Below, piece after piece: positions 1-7,981 of a stretch of 64,000 nt of DNA. A model generated the notes under the pieces. That model was not told the DNA's origin. It was given only the letters and a program-made list of their open reading frames with translations, and did not search any database. The translations under genes were made by a program, and so were the position numbers. Positions within the stretch are counted from its first letter, which is position 1. Each line of letters opens with the position of its first letter. The DNA is from Mesorhizobium_K marinum (GTDB taxonomy: Bacteria > Pseudomonadota > Alphaproteobacteria > Rhizobiales > Rhizobiaceae). The DNA is taken from the NCBI RefSeq assembly GCF_040813715.1, contig NZ_JBFOCH010000026.1, one strand, 5' to 3'.

Positions 1-788
1 ATGGTGGCCGCCATCGAGCGGAAACCCTCGAAATCGGCCTCGCCGACCTCGACCAGCACATCGGCGGGCGAGGCGATCGGCGAGAAGACGGAATCGGTGA
101 TGGTGGCGATCCTCGCGCCGCGCGCCTTGGCGCTGGTCGTCAGCGCCACCGTTTCGCTGGCGTAGGGCGCAAAACTGATGGCCAGCACGGCGTCCTTGGC
201 CGACATGAAGCTGGCCTGTTCGGCCGCCATGCCGGCAACGGCGTCGACGAGGACGTTGCGCACGCCGAGCTTGCCCATCGCGTAGCTCATGTAGGACGTG
301 ATCGGGAAGGAGCGCCGCAGGCCGATCAGATAGATGGTATCGGCGCGTGCCAGGAGGTCGACGGCGCGTTCCAGCGCGTCGGGATCGGCATGCGCGCGGA
401 AGTCGGCGACGGACCGCTCGGTGGCCTCGATGAAGCCGTCGAGGATCAGGCTCGACCGGCTTGCCGCGATGCCGTGCTTGCGCATGCGCGAAAGCCGTTC
501 GTCGTAGCTCAGCACACGGTCGCGCAGCCTGGCGCGGAACACTTCCTGCAGCTCCGAGAAGCCCTGGTAGCCGAAGGCCTGGGCGAAGCGCACCAGCGTC
601 GACGGCTGGACCGCGGCCGCCTGCGCGACGCTGGCGGCGGTGCCGAACGCAATCTCGTCGGGGTTGCCGAGCGCGTAGTGCGCAGCCTGCGCAAGCCGCT
701 TGGGCAGGTGGGGCCGCCGCGCCAGGATCGAGGCGCGCAACGTCTCGAAGTCCTGCGGCGCCTGCATCGTTTGCTCGTCTGACGTCAT
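1..788 (-). CDS. RpiR/MurR-family transcriptional regulator (3' end outside window)
   Basis: The start is ATG at 788, preceded by an AGGAG Shine-Dalgarno; the frame stays open to the left edge, so the C-terminus is missing. The N-terminal ~80 residues form an HTH_6 domain, with PSTLVRFAQAFGYQGF matching the family's recognition helix. From about residue 120 a SIS sugar-phosphate-binding domain follows (IYLIGLRRSF, then VLAISFAPYASET). RpiR proteins bind promoter DNA and sense phosphosugars or inositol derivatives. It diverges from a sugar-type ABC transporter, and the intergenic space holds a GGAA-N6-TTCC palindrome of the kind described for IolR, an RpiR regulator of inositol catabolism in rhizobia. 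Control of the transporter is therefore likely; the effector is unknown. Confidence 0.9.
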   Translation of the reverse strand, partial: MTSDEQTMQAPQDFETLRASILARRPHLPKRLAQAAHYALGNPDEIAFGTAASVAQAAAVQPSTLVRFAQAFGYQGFSELQEVFRARLRDRVLSYDERLSRMRKHGIAASRSSLILDGFIEATERSVADFRAHADPDALERAVDLLARADTIYLIGLRRSFPITSYMSYAMGKLGVRNVLVDAVAGMAAEQASFMSAKDAVLAISFAPYASETVALTTSAKARGARIATITDSVFSPIASPADVLVEVGEADFEGFRSMAAT

Positions 789-871
789 CTGCTCCTCCCG
801 GGCGGCCAGCGGTATCATGACCGGCGGCGCTCCGCGAACCGAAATCACGGCTTGACGGACCATGGCAGAAA

Positions 872-887
872 TGGAATAAATATTCCA
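872..887. promoter_or_regulatory. Candidate RpiR/IolR-type operator, GGAA-N6-TTCC
   Basis: TGGAATAAATATTCCA has 6-bp inverted arms around AAAT and fits the GGAA-N6-TTCC pattern reported for rhizobial IolR. It lies between the divergent regulator and transporter genes, about 100 bp before the transporter start. A further ATTCC half-site occurs near 910-917. Binding by the neighbouring regulator is an inference. Confidence 0.55.
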
Positions 888-987
888 GCAGCAAAAACAA
901 ATGATGTTTTTATTCCGTTTTTCCTGCGGAGGCGAACGGGGAGGAGACCCCCCCGGTCGCCGGTGTCATGTATCCTGGGAGGAAGTC

Positions 988-1920
988 ATGAAATCCGTGT
1001 TCAAATCCATGCTCGCCGCGACCGCACTTGCTGCGTCGCTGTTTGCCGCCAATGCGCAGGACGCTTCGATCATCGTCGTCAGCCATGGCCAGGCATCCGA
1101 CCCGTTCTGGTCGGTCGTCAAGAACGGTGTCGCCCAGGCGGCGACCGACATGGGCGTCAATGTCGACTACCGCGCACCCGAAACCTTCGACATGGTGGCG
1201 ATGGCGCAGCTCATCGACGCCGCCGTCAACCAGAACCCGGCCGGGCTGATCGTCTCGATCCCGGACGCCGACGCGCTCGGGCCGTCGATCCAGAAGGCCG
1301 TGGCCGCGGGCATTCCGGTCATCTCGATGAACTCCGGCTCGGACGTCTCGAAGGGTCTCGGCGCCCTCTTGCATGTCGGCCAGGACGAATACGATGCCGG
1401 CAAGGCGGCCGGCGAGAAGCTGAAGGAACTCGGCGGCAAGAAGGCCATCTGCATCAACCAGGAGGTCGGCAACGTCGCGCTCGACCTGCGCTGCAAGGGC
1501 TTCGCCGACGGCTTCGGTGACTCCACCGTCCTGCCGGCGAGCATGGATCCCGCCGAAGTGACGGCGAAGGTCAAGGCCGCGCTGTCCTCGGATACCGCGA
1601 TCGACACCATCCTCAGCCTCGGCGCTTCCACCGCGGGCGAACCGGCGCTGACCGCGATTGCCGAATCCGGCATGGAAGGAAAGATCAATATCGGCACCTT
1701 CGACATGTCGGCCGGCTTCCTGCAGGCGATCGTCGACGGCAAGGCTACCTTCGCCATCGACCAGCAGCAGTACCTGCAGGGCTACCTGCCGGTCGCTTTC
1801 CTCGCCCTCAACGCGAAGTACGGCCTGATGCCCGGCGGCAACGTGCCGTCCGGCCCGAACCTGATCACCAAGGACAAGGCTGCCCAGGTCATCGACCTTT
1901 CGACCAAGGGCATCCGCTGA
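988..1920 (+). CDS. Sugar ABC transporter, periplasmic substrate-binding protein
   Basis: This is a 310-residue type-I periplasmic binding protein (Peripla_BP_4 family). I chose ATG 988 because GGGAGGAA sits 6 bases upstream and it gives a clean signal peptide: K at residues 2 and 6, a hydrophobic core at 8-21 and an AxA cleavage site near residue 23. The mature protein would capture a sugar or polyol in the periplasm and deliver it to the permease encoded next. Motifs such as HGQASDPFW near the N-terminus and the DAALG-type hinge region are typical of ribose, xylose and inositol binders. The ligand cannot be read from the sequence; the RpiR regulator and the dehydrogenase next door make a polyol or inositol plausible. 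A strong hairpin follows the gene. Confidence 0.93.
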   Translation: MKSVFKSMLAATALAASLFAANAQDASIIVVSHGQASDPFWSVVKNGVAQAATDMGVNVDYRAPETFDMVAMAQLIDAAVNQNPAGLIVSIPDADALGPSIQKAVAAGIPVISMNSGSDVSKGLGALLHVGQDEYDAGKAAGEKLKELGGKKAICINQEVGNVALDLRCKGFADGFGDSTVLPASMDPAEVTAKVKAALSSDTAIDTILSLGASTAGEPALTAIAESGMEGKINIGTFDMSAGFLQAIVDGKATFAIDQQQYLQGYLPVAFLALNAKYGLMPGGNVPSGPNLITKDKAAQVIDLSTKGIR

Positions 1921-1939
1921 GCCGACAGGCTTGAACAAT

Positions 1940-1966
1940 CGGAAAGGCCGCCTGGCGGCCTTTCCG
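1940..1966 (+). terminator. Strong intercistronic hairpin after the binding-protein gene
   Basis: A 13-bp perfect inverted repeat (CGGAAAGGCCGCC and its complement) is separated by one base, so the real loop is 3-5 nt. There is no U-tract. Hairpins between binding-protein and permease genes commonly stabilise the upstream mRNA or partly terminate, giving excess binding protein. That role is inferred here. Confidence 0.7.
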
Positions 1967-2021
1967 ACGCCGGCAAATGACGACATCGACCGGCCGGCGA
2001 CGGCCGGCATGGGAGGCAGTC

Positions 2022-3152
2022 ATGTCAGAGCAGAATGCCGCAGCGATCGATGAAGCCCGGGACGAGCGGCTGAAGGAAGCCCCCTTCGTGCTGCGCATGA
2101 TGCGCCGGCCCGAACTGGGTGCCGTGATGGGGCTGGTCATCGTCACGCTGTTCTTCATCGTCGTGGCCAACGCCACGATGTTCGAATTCTCCGGCATCAT
2201 GAACTTCCTGGCTCCGGCCGCGCAGCTCGGCATCCTGGCAATCGGCGCGTCGCTGCTGATGGTCGGCGGCGAGTTCGACCTGTCGGTCGGATCGATGGTC
2301 GCCTTCACCGGCCTGATCTTTGCCGCCTGCGTCGTCACCATCGGCCTGTCGCTGCCCGTCGCCATCCTCCTGACTTTCGCCTTCGCCGCGGCGATGGGTT
2401 TTGCCAACGGCCAGATCGTCATTCACACCGGCCTGCCGTCGTTCATCGTCACGCTCGCCTTCCTGTTCATCCTGCGCGGCCTGTCGCTGGTCGGGCTGAA
2501 ATGGGCGACCGGCGGCTCGACGCAGCTGCGCGGCGTGCGCGAGGCAGCGACCGACAGCGGGATCGACGCCTTCTTCTACGAAATCTTTGCCGGCGAAGCG
2601 TTCGAAGGGCTGTTCGCCTGGCTTGCCGCCAACGACTGGATCGCGAAGTTCCCGAACGGCCAGCCCAAGGTGACCGGCATCCCGGTCGAGATCATCTGGT
2701 TCGCGCTGATCGCCGCGCTCGCGGCCTGGGCGCTGACGCGTACCCGTTACGGCAACTGGATTTTCGCAGCCGGCGGCGATGCAAATGCGGCCCGCAACTC
2801 CGGCGTTCCCGTGCGCCGGGTCAAGACTTCGCTCTTCATGGTCACGGCGGGCTGCGCGGCGCTGGTCGCCATCCTGACGGTGCTCGACTCCGGCTCGACC
2901 GACGCGCGCCGCGGCTTCCAGAAGGAGTTCGAGGCGATCATCGCGGCCGTCATCGGCGGCTGCCTGCTGACCGGCGGCTACGGCTCGGCGATCGGCGCGG
3001 CGATCGGCGCCGTCATCTTCGGCATGGTGCTGATCGGGCTGACCTACACCACCATCGACCAGGACTGGTACCTGGTCTTCCTCGGCGGCATGCTGCTGAT
3101 GGCTGTGTTCTTCAACAACATCATCCGCAAGCGCGTGACGGGAGAACGCTGA
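2022..3152 (+). CDS. Sugar ABC transporter permease (BPD_transp_2 family)
   Basis: This 376-residue inner-membrane permease has a cytoplasmic N-terminus of about 35 residues and then some 8-10 hydrophobic segments. ATG 2022 is preferred over an in-frame ATG at 1977 because GGGAGGCA precedes it. The segment GGCLLTGGYGSAIG near residue 310 is the glycine-rich signature of ribose/xylose/inositol permeases. A non-membrane insertion around residues 165-215 (two aromatic-rich stretches) is longer than in RbsC-type proteins. The stop TGA overlaps the ATPase start (TGATG), so the two are translationally coupled. It forms the channel for the upstream binding protein. Confidence 0.92.
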   Translation: MSEQNAAAIDEARDERLKEAPFVLRMMRRPELGAVMGLVIVTLFFIVVANATMFEFSGIMNFLAPAAQLGILAIGASLLMVGGEFDLSVGSMVAFTGLIFAACVVTIGLSLPVAILLTFAFAAAMGFANGQIVIHTGLPSFIVTLAFLFILRGLSLVGLKWATGGSTQLRGVREAATDSGIDAFFYEIFAGEAFEGLFAWLAANDWIAKFPNGQPKVTGIPVEIIWFALIAALAAWALTRTRYGNWIFAAGGDANAARNSGVPVRRVKTSLFMVTAGCAALVAILTVLDSGSTDARRGFQKEFEAIIAAVIGGCLLTGGYGSAIGAAIGAVIFGMVLIGLTYTTIDQDWYLVFLGGMLLMAVFFNNIIRKRVTGER

Positions 3153-4126
3153 TGGCCGCCCCGATCGTGGAAATGCGCGACATCGAGAAGCACTTCGGCT
3201 CGGTCATCGCGCTGGCCGGTGTCTCGGTGGCCGTCAATGCCGGCGAGGTCCACTGCNACTGGCCGGTGTCTCGGTGGCTGTCAATGCCGGCGAGGTCCAC
3301 TGCCTCCTCGGAGACAACGGCGCCGGCAAGTCGACCTTCATCAAGACCATGGCCGGCGTACATACGCCGACCAAGGGACAGATGTTCCTTGATGGCAAGG
3401 AAGTGCGCTTCTCCGGCCCTCGCGACGCGCTCGACGCCGGCATCGCGACCGTCTACCAGGATCTCGCGATGATCCCGCTGATGTCGNATCAAGACCATGG
3501 CCGGCGTGCATACGCCGACCAAGGGACAGATGTTCCTTGATGGCAAGGAAGTGCGCTTCTCCGGCCCTCGCGACGCGCTCGACGCCGGCATCGCCACCGT
3601 CTACCAGGATCTCGCGATGATCCCGCTGATGTCGGTCACCCGCAACTTCTTCATGGGCCGCGAGCCGGTGAAGGGCATCTGGCCTTTCCGCCATGTCGAT
3701 TTCGGTTTTTGCGACCGGGTCACCCGCGAGGAGATGAAGAGGATCGGCATCGACGTGCGCGACCCCGGCCAGGCGGTCGGCACGCTGTCGGGCGGCGAAC
3801 GGCAATGCGTCGCGATCTCCAGGGCCGTCTATTTCGGCGCGAAAGTGCTGATCCTCGACGAACCGACCTCGGCGCTCGGCGTGCGCCAGACCTCGATGGT
3901 GCTCAAGTACATCGACATGGTGCGCAAGAAGGGGCTGGGCGTCGTCTTCATCACCCACAATGTGCGCCATGCCATGGCTGTCGGCGACCGTTTCACGGTT
4001 CTCAACCGTGGCCGGACGCTCGGCACGGCGGCGCGCGGCGAGATCACGGCCGACCAGCTGCAGAACCTGATGGCTGGAGGCAGGGAACTTGCCGAACTGT
4101 CGACCGAACTCGGCGGGACGGTTTAG
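3152..4126 (+). CDS. Sugar ABC transporter ATP-binding protein, interrupted by two assembly joins
   Basis: After removing the duplicated segments around the Ns at 3257 and 3487, a 259-residue single-domain ATPase results. It has Walker A GDNGAGKST (~38-46), a Q-loop YQDL, signature LSGGERQ (~147), Walker B LILDEPTS (~170) and the H-loop ITHN. Most sugar ATPases of the RbsA/XylG type are ~500-residue tandem proteins. The short single-domain form matches FrcA-like systems of rhizobia, which would work as a homodimer. The start ATG overlaps the permease stop. The apparent frameshifts are joins, not mutations. It energises import of the unidentified sugar or polyol. Confidence 0.88.
3212..3303. 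repeat. Assembly join at N 3257 with ~45-bp duplicated flanks
   Basis: The sequence before the N (3212-3256) is repeated after it (3259-3303) with one C/T difference. It splits the ABC ATPase frame artificially. Confidence 0.92.
3340..3634. repeat. Assembly join at N 3487 with ~147-bp duplicated flanks
   Basis: 3340-3486 is repeated at 3488-3634 with small differences; the second artefact within the ABC ATPase gene. Confidence 0.92.
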
Positions 4127-4250
4127 GAATTGGGAATTGGGGATAGGGAATTGGGGATAGGGAGTTGCCAGGCTTGAAGCCTTCGGCAAACTGACTCCCG
4201 TCTCATCGAGGATCTCCAACCCCAATATCCTACTCCTACAGCCTCATATC
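4127..4250. repeat. Intergenic palindromic/tandem repeat element
   Basis: Immediately after the ATPase stop, the 14-bp unit GAATTGGGGATAGG occurs twice in tandem (4134-4147, 4148-4161), preceded by a partial copy. A long imperfect stem follows: GGGAGT (4160-4165) pairs with ACTCCC (4194-4199), TGCC with GGCA, and AGGCT with AGCCT. Around 4216-4240 CCCCAATATCC reads as an imperfect complement of the tandem unit. The layout resembles a small dispersed palindromic element; whether it recurs elsewhere in the genome cannot be seen here. Confidence 0.6.
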
Positions 4251-4263
4251 CGGAGCTACTTCC

Positions 4264-5379
4264 TTGAAATCCATCAATGTCGGTCTGATTGGCACCGGGT
4301 TCATGGGTAAGGCCCATGCGCTCGCATGGAACTCGGTGCGCCCCGTGTTCGGCGACGTGCCGCCGGTCAGGCTTCTCCACCTTGGCGAGGCCAATGACGA
4401 ACTGGCGCACAGGAAGGCCGCCGAATTCGGTTTCGAGAAGGCGTCCGGCGATTGGAAGCGCGTGGTTTCCGATCCGGAGGTCGACGTCGTCTCGATCACC
4501 ACGCCGAACAAGTTCCACCTGGAAATGGCAACGGCCGCGCTCGCCGCCGGCAAGCATGTCTGGTGCGAAAAGCCGATGGCGCCCAAACTCGCCGAGGCCG
4601 AGACGATGCTGGCTTCCGCCCGCGCTTCTGGCAAGGCAGCCGTGCTTGGCTACAACTACATCCAGAATCCCGCGATCAGGCACATAAGGAAACTTCTGGA
4701 CGAGGGCGTGATCGGCCCCGTCAACCATGTCCGCATCGAGATGGACGAGGATTTCCTTGCCGATCCGGAGGCGCCGTTCCAGCAGCGCCACGAGGCGGTC
4801 AACGGCTGGGGCGCGCTCGACGATTTCGGCGTGCATCCGCTGTCGCTGCTCTACACGCTGTTCGGCCGTGTCACCCGGGTAATGTGCGACATGGCGAAGC
4901 CATACCCGACCCGAAGGACGCCCGAGGGAGACCGCGAGGTCGAGGTGTTTGACATCGCGACCATCATGCTGAGGCTGGAGAACGGCGCATCGGGCTACAT
5001 CGCGGTCAGTCGCACAGCCTGGGGCCGCAAGGGGCGCATCGCCATCCAGATATTCGGCGGCAAGGGCTCGATCCTCTATGACCAGGAGCGAATGAACGAA
5101 CTGCAGCTCTACGTTACCTCGGACCGCGCAACGGAGCAGGGCTTCCGCACGGTGCTGACCGCGCCTCACCACCCGCCCTACGATCGCTTCATCCCCGCAG
5201 CCGGCCACAATCTCGGCTTCAACGATCTGAAGATCATCGAGTGCCGTCAGCTGATCGCCCGCATGCAGGCGCAGCCGAGCGTCTCGATCGGTTTCGAGGA
5301 AGGCATCCTGATCGAGCGCACCATCGCCGCGATGGCGCGCTCGTTCCAGGACGGGCAGTGGGTGGAGGTTCCCGTCTAG
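4264..5379 (+). CDS. Gfo/Idh/MocA-family oxidoreductase
   Basis: This is a 371-residue NAD(P)-dependent sugar or polyol dehydrogenase of the inositol-2-dehydrogenase superfamily. The N-terminal Rossmann fold starts at once with GTGFMG (residues 10-15), and the family motif CEKPM lies at 101-105. The C-terminal domain would bind substrate. The TTG start at 4264 is chosen because it places the glycine motif where the family expects it and no upstream ATG is in frame. It follows the ABC transporter genes on the same strand, separated by the repeat element, so it probably oxidises the imported compound. Substrate and cofactor preference cannot be told from the sequence. Confidence 0.9.
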   Translation: MKSINVGLIGTGFMGKAHALAWNSVRPVFGDVPPVRLLHLGEANDELAHRKAAEFGFEKASGDWKRVVSDPEVDVVSITTPNKFHLEMATAALAAGKHVWCEKPMAPKLAEAETMLASARASGKAAVLGYNYIQNPAIRHIRKLLDEGVIGPVNHVRIEMDEDFLADPEAPFQQRHEAVNGWGALDDFGVHPLSLLYTLFGRVTRVMCDMAKPYPTRRTPEGDREVEVFDIATIMLRLENGASGYIAVSRTAWGRKGRIAIQIFGGKGSILYDQERMNELQLYVTSDRATEQGFRTVLTAPHHPPYDRFIPAAGHNLGFNDLKIIECRQLIARMQAQPSVSIGFEEGILIERTIAAMARSFQDGQWVEVPV

Positions 5380-5444
5380 TCGGGCTCCGCGACGCATCCG
5401 CAGCCGGTTGCCCTGCGGCCAGCCTGCCTGCTAAGGCGCGCGTG

Positions 5445-7916
5445 ATGCCGCCGCTGCCGACCCTTCCCGTCACGGAAGTCCTGCCCGCGATTCTTGCGGC
5501 GCTGGATGCGGAACGGCGCGCCGTGCTGGTTGCCCCGCCGGGCGCCGGCAAGACGACCCTCGTTCCGCTCGCCCTTCTCGACGCGCCCTGGCTGGAGGGC
5601 AGGATCGTGCTGCTCGAGCCCCGTCGGCTGGCCGCACGCGCCGCGGCGCGCCGGATGGCTTCGCTGCTCGGCGAGGAGCCCGGCGGAACCGTCGGCTATG
5701 CCATGCGCATGGAAAGCCGGATGTCGGCGAAAACGAGGATCATGGTGGTCACCGAGGGCGTGCTCTCGCGCATGATCCTCGACGATCCCGAATTGCCGGG
5801 CGTGTCGGCGGTGCTGTTCGACGAGTTCCACGAACGCTCGCTCGACGGCGATTTCGGTTTGGCGCTGGCGCTCGACGTCCAGGGCGCGCTGCGGCCCGAT
5901 CTTCGCCTGCTCGTCATGTCGGCGACGCTGGACGGCGCGCGCGTGGCCAGGCTGCTCGACGGCGCGCCGGTCGTCGAGAGCGCCGGCCGCGCCTTTCCGG
6001 TCGAAATCCGCTACGACGAGCGTCCGGGTGGCACGCCGGTCGAGGATGCGATGGCAAAGGCGATCCGCGAGGCCGTCGCGACCGAAGCCGGGAGCGTGCT
6101 CGCCTTCCTGCCGGGTCAGCGCGAAATCGAACGCACGGCCGAGCGGCTGGCGGGCCGGCTTCCGGAAAGCTGCGATGTCGTCCCCCTCTACGGCCAGCTC
6201 GACGCCAGGGCTCAGGACGCCGCGATCAAGCCGGCGGCCGCGGGTCGCCGCAAGGTGGTGCTGGCGACGTCGATCGCCGAAACGTCGATCACCATCGACG
6301 GCGTCAGGGTCGTCATCGATTCCGGCCTGTCGCGCCTGCCGCGCTACGAGCCTGCGACGGGCCTCACCCGCCTGGAAACCGTCCGCGCATCGCGGGCGTC
6401 CGCCGACCAGCGGGCCGGCCGTGCCGGCCGCACCGAACCGGGCGTTGCGGTCCGGCTCTGGCGCGCCGAGCAGACGGCCGCGCTTCCAGCCTTCACGCCG
6501 CCGGAAATTCTCCAGGCCGATCTGTCGGGTTTGCTGCTCGACTGCTCGGCCTTCGGCGTGGCTGATCCCGGAACGCTGCGCTTCCTCGATCCGCCGCCGG
6601 CCCCGGCGCTCGCCGAGGCGCGGGCACTGCTTGTCGGGCTCGGCGCCGTCGATGCAGCGGGCCGGCTGACCGCTGCCGGCGAGGCGATGCGCGAGCTTGC
6701 GCTACCGGCGCGCCTTGCGCACATGGTTGCCGAGGCAGCCGGTCGCGGCTTGGCGCAGGCGGCGGCCGAACTTGCCGTTCTGGCCACGGAGCGGGGTCTT
6801 GGCGGCGACGGCGTCGACCTCGAGCGCCGGCTGGCGCGGTTTCGCTCGGATCGCGGGCCGAGGGCAGTTGCGGCGAGGGGATTGGCCGCGCGGTTGGCGG
6901 CGCAGGCCGGCAAGGCGGCTTCCAGACAGCAGGAGCAGCAATCCGCACCCGAACTGGCGGGCGCCCTTCTGCTGCAAGCCTGGCCCGACCGCGTCGCGCG
7001 GGCGCGCGGCGAGCGCGGACGGTTCGTGCTCGCCAACGGCAGCGGCGCGCAGCTCGATCCGGCCGATCCCCTTGCCGGCGAGACGTTTCTGGTCGTGACC
7101 GACCTGCAGGGCAAGGCCCAGAACGCGCGCATCGCCTCCGCGGCGGTCGTCTCCGAGGGCGACGTGCGCGCAGCCCTTGCATCCCGCATCGAGATGCGGC
7201 GCACAACAGCCTTCGATAGGCAGAAGCGCACTGTGCGGGTGCGCGAAACCGCCATGCTCGGCGCGATAACGCTGTCCGAGCGCATGCTTCCCGCTCCCAC
7301 AGGCGCTGACGCCGACGAGGCGATCCTCGAAGCGATCCGCCAGCATGGTCTCTCCCTGATCGACTGGCAGAAGGAAGCCGAGACGCTGCGCCAGCGGCTC
7401 TCCTGGCTGCATCGCGGCCTCGGCGCGCCGTGGCCGGACGTTTCCGACGAGGCGCTCGTCGCAACGCTCGACGACTGGCTGCGGCCGTTCCTGCGGGGCG
7501 AGGCATCGCTCGCCCGCATCGACGCCGGCACGCTGCGCGACGCATTGACGTCGCTCGTCCCGCACGACCTGCAGCGCAGGGTCGCCTCGCTCGCGCCGAC
7601 GCATTTTGATGCGCCGTCGGGAAGCCGGGTGCCGATCCTCTACGAGGGCGAATGGCCGGTGCTGGCGATCCGCGTCCAGGAGCTGTTCGGCCTCGACGTC
7701 CATCCCTCGATCGCTAACGGTAAAGTTCCGCTTACACTGGAGCTCCTGTCTCCGGCTCACCGACCGATCCAGAAGACGCGCGACCTGCCCGGCTTCTGGC
7801 GCGGCTCTTGGGCGGATGTCAGGGCGGACATGCGCGGGCGCTATCCCAAGCATGTATGGCCCGACGATCCGCTTGCGGCCGAGGCCACCGCCCGCGCCAA
7901 GCCGCGGTCGAGATAG
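5445..7916 (+). CDS. hrpB: ATP-dependent helicase HrpB
   Basis: This 823-residue DEAH-type RNA helicase starts at ATG 5445. Walker A is PPGAGKTT at 31-38. The motif II variant DEFH is at 126-129, as usual for HrpB, followed by motif III MSATLDG. The helicase C domain carries TSIAETSITIDGV and the arginine-finger region DQRAGRAGR. The C-terminal HrpB-specific domain is complete (LLSPAHRPIQ, then PDDPL near the end). Length matches the family (~820). The cellular role is poorly defined; some bacteria use it in mRNA processing. It stands just upstream of actS without obvious functional linkage. Confidence 0.95.
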   Translation: MPPLPTLPVTEVLPAILAALDAERRAVLVAPPGAGKTTLVPLALLDAPWLEGRIVLLEPRRLAARAAARRMASLLGEEPGGTVGYAMRMESRMSAKTRIMVVTEGVLSRMILDDPELPGVSAVLFDEFHERSLDGDFGLALALDVQGALRPDLRLLVMSATLDGARVARLLDGAPVVESAGRAFPVEIRYDERPGGTPVEDAMAKAIREAVATEAGSVLAFLPGQREIERTAERLAGRLPESCDVVPLYGQLDARAQDAAIKPAAAGRRKVVLATSIAETSITIDGVRVVIDSGLSRLPRYEPATGLTRLETVRASRASADQRAGRAGRTEPGVAVRLWRAEQTAALPAFTPPEILQADLSGLLLDCSAFGVADPGTLRFLDPPPAPALAEARALLVGLGAVDAAGRLTAAGEAMRELALPARLAHMVAEAAGRGLAQAAAELAVLATERGLGGDGVDLERRLARFRSDRGPRAVAARGLAARLAAQAGKAASRQQEQQSAPELAGALLLQAWPDRVARARGERGRFVLANGSGAQLDPADPLAGETFLVVTDLQGKAQNARIASAAVVSEGDVRAALASRIEMRRTTAFDRQKRTVRVRETAMLGAITLSERMLPAPTGADADEAILEAIRQHGLSLIDWQKEAETLRQRLSWLHRGLGAPWPDVSDEALVATLDDWLRPFLRGEASLARIDAGTLRDALTSLVPHDLQRRVASLAPTHFDAPSGSRVPILYEGEWPVLAIRVQELFGLDVHPSIANGKVPLTLELLSPAHRPIQKTRDLPGFWRGSWADVRADMRGRYPKHVWPDDPLAAEATARAKPRSR

Positions 7917-7981
7917 ATCCCAGCCGCCTCGCGCCGGAACATTACCGAGCGCCCGCGGAGCCGAACAACTATAGTGTGAGC

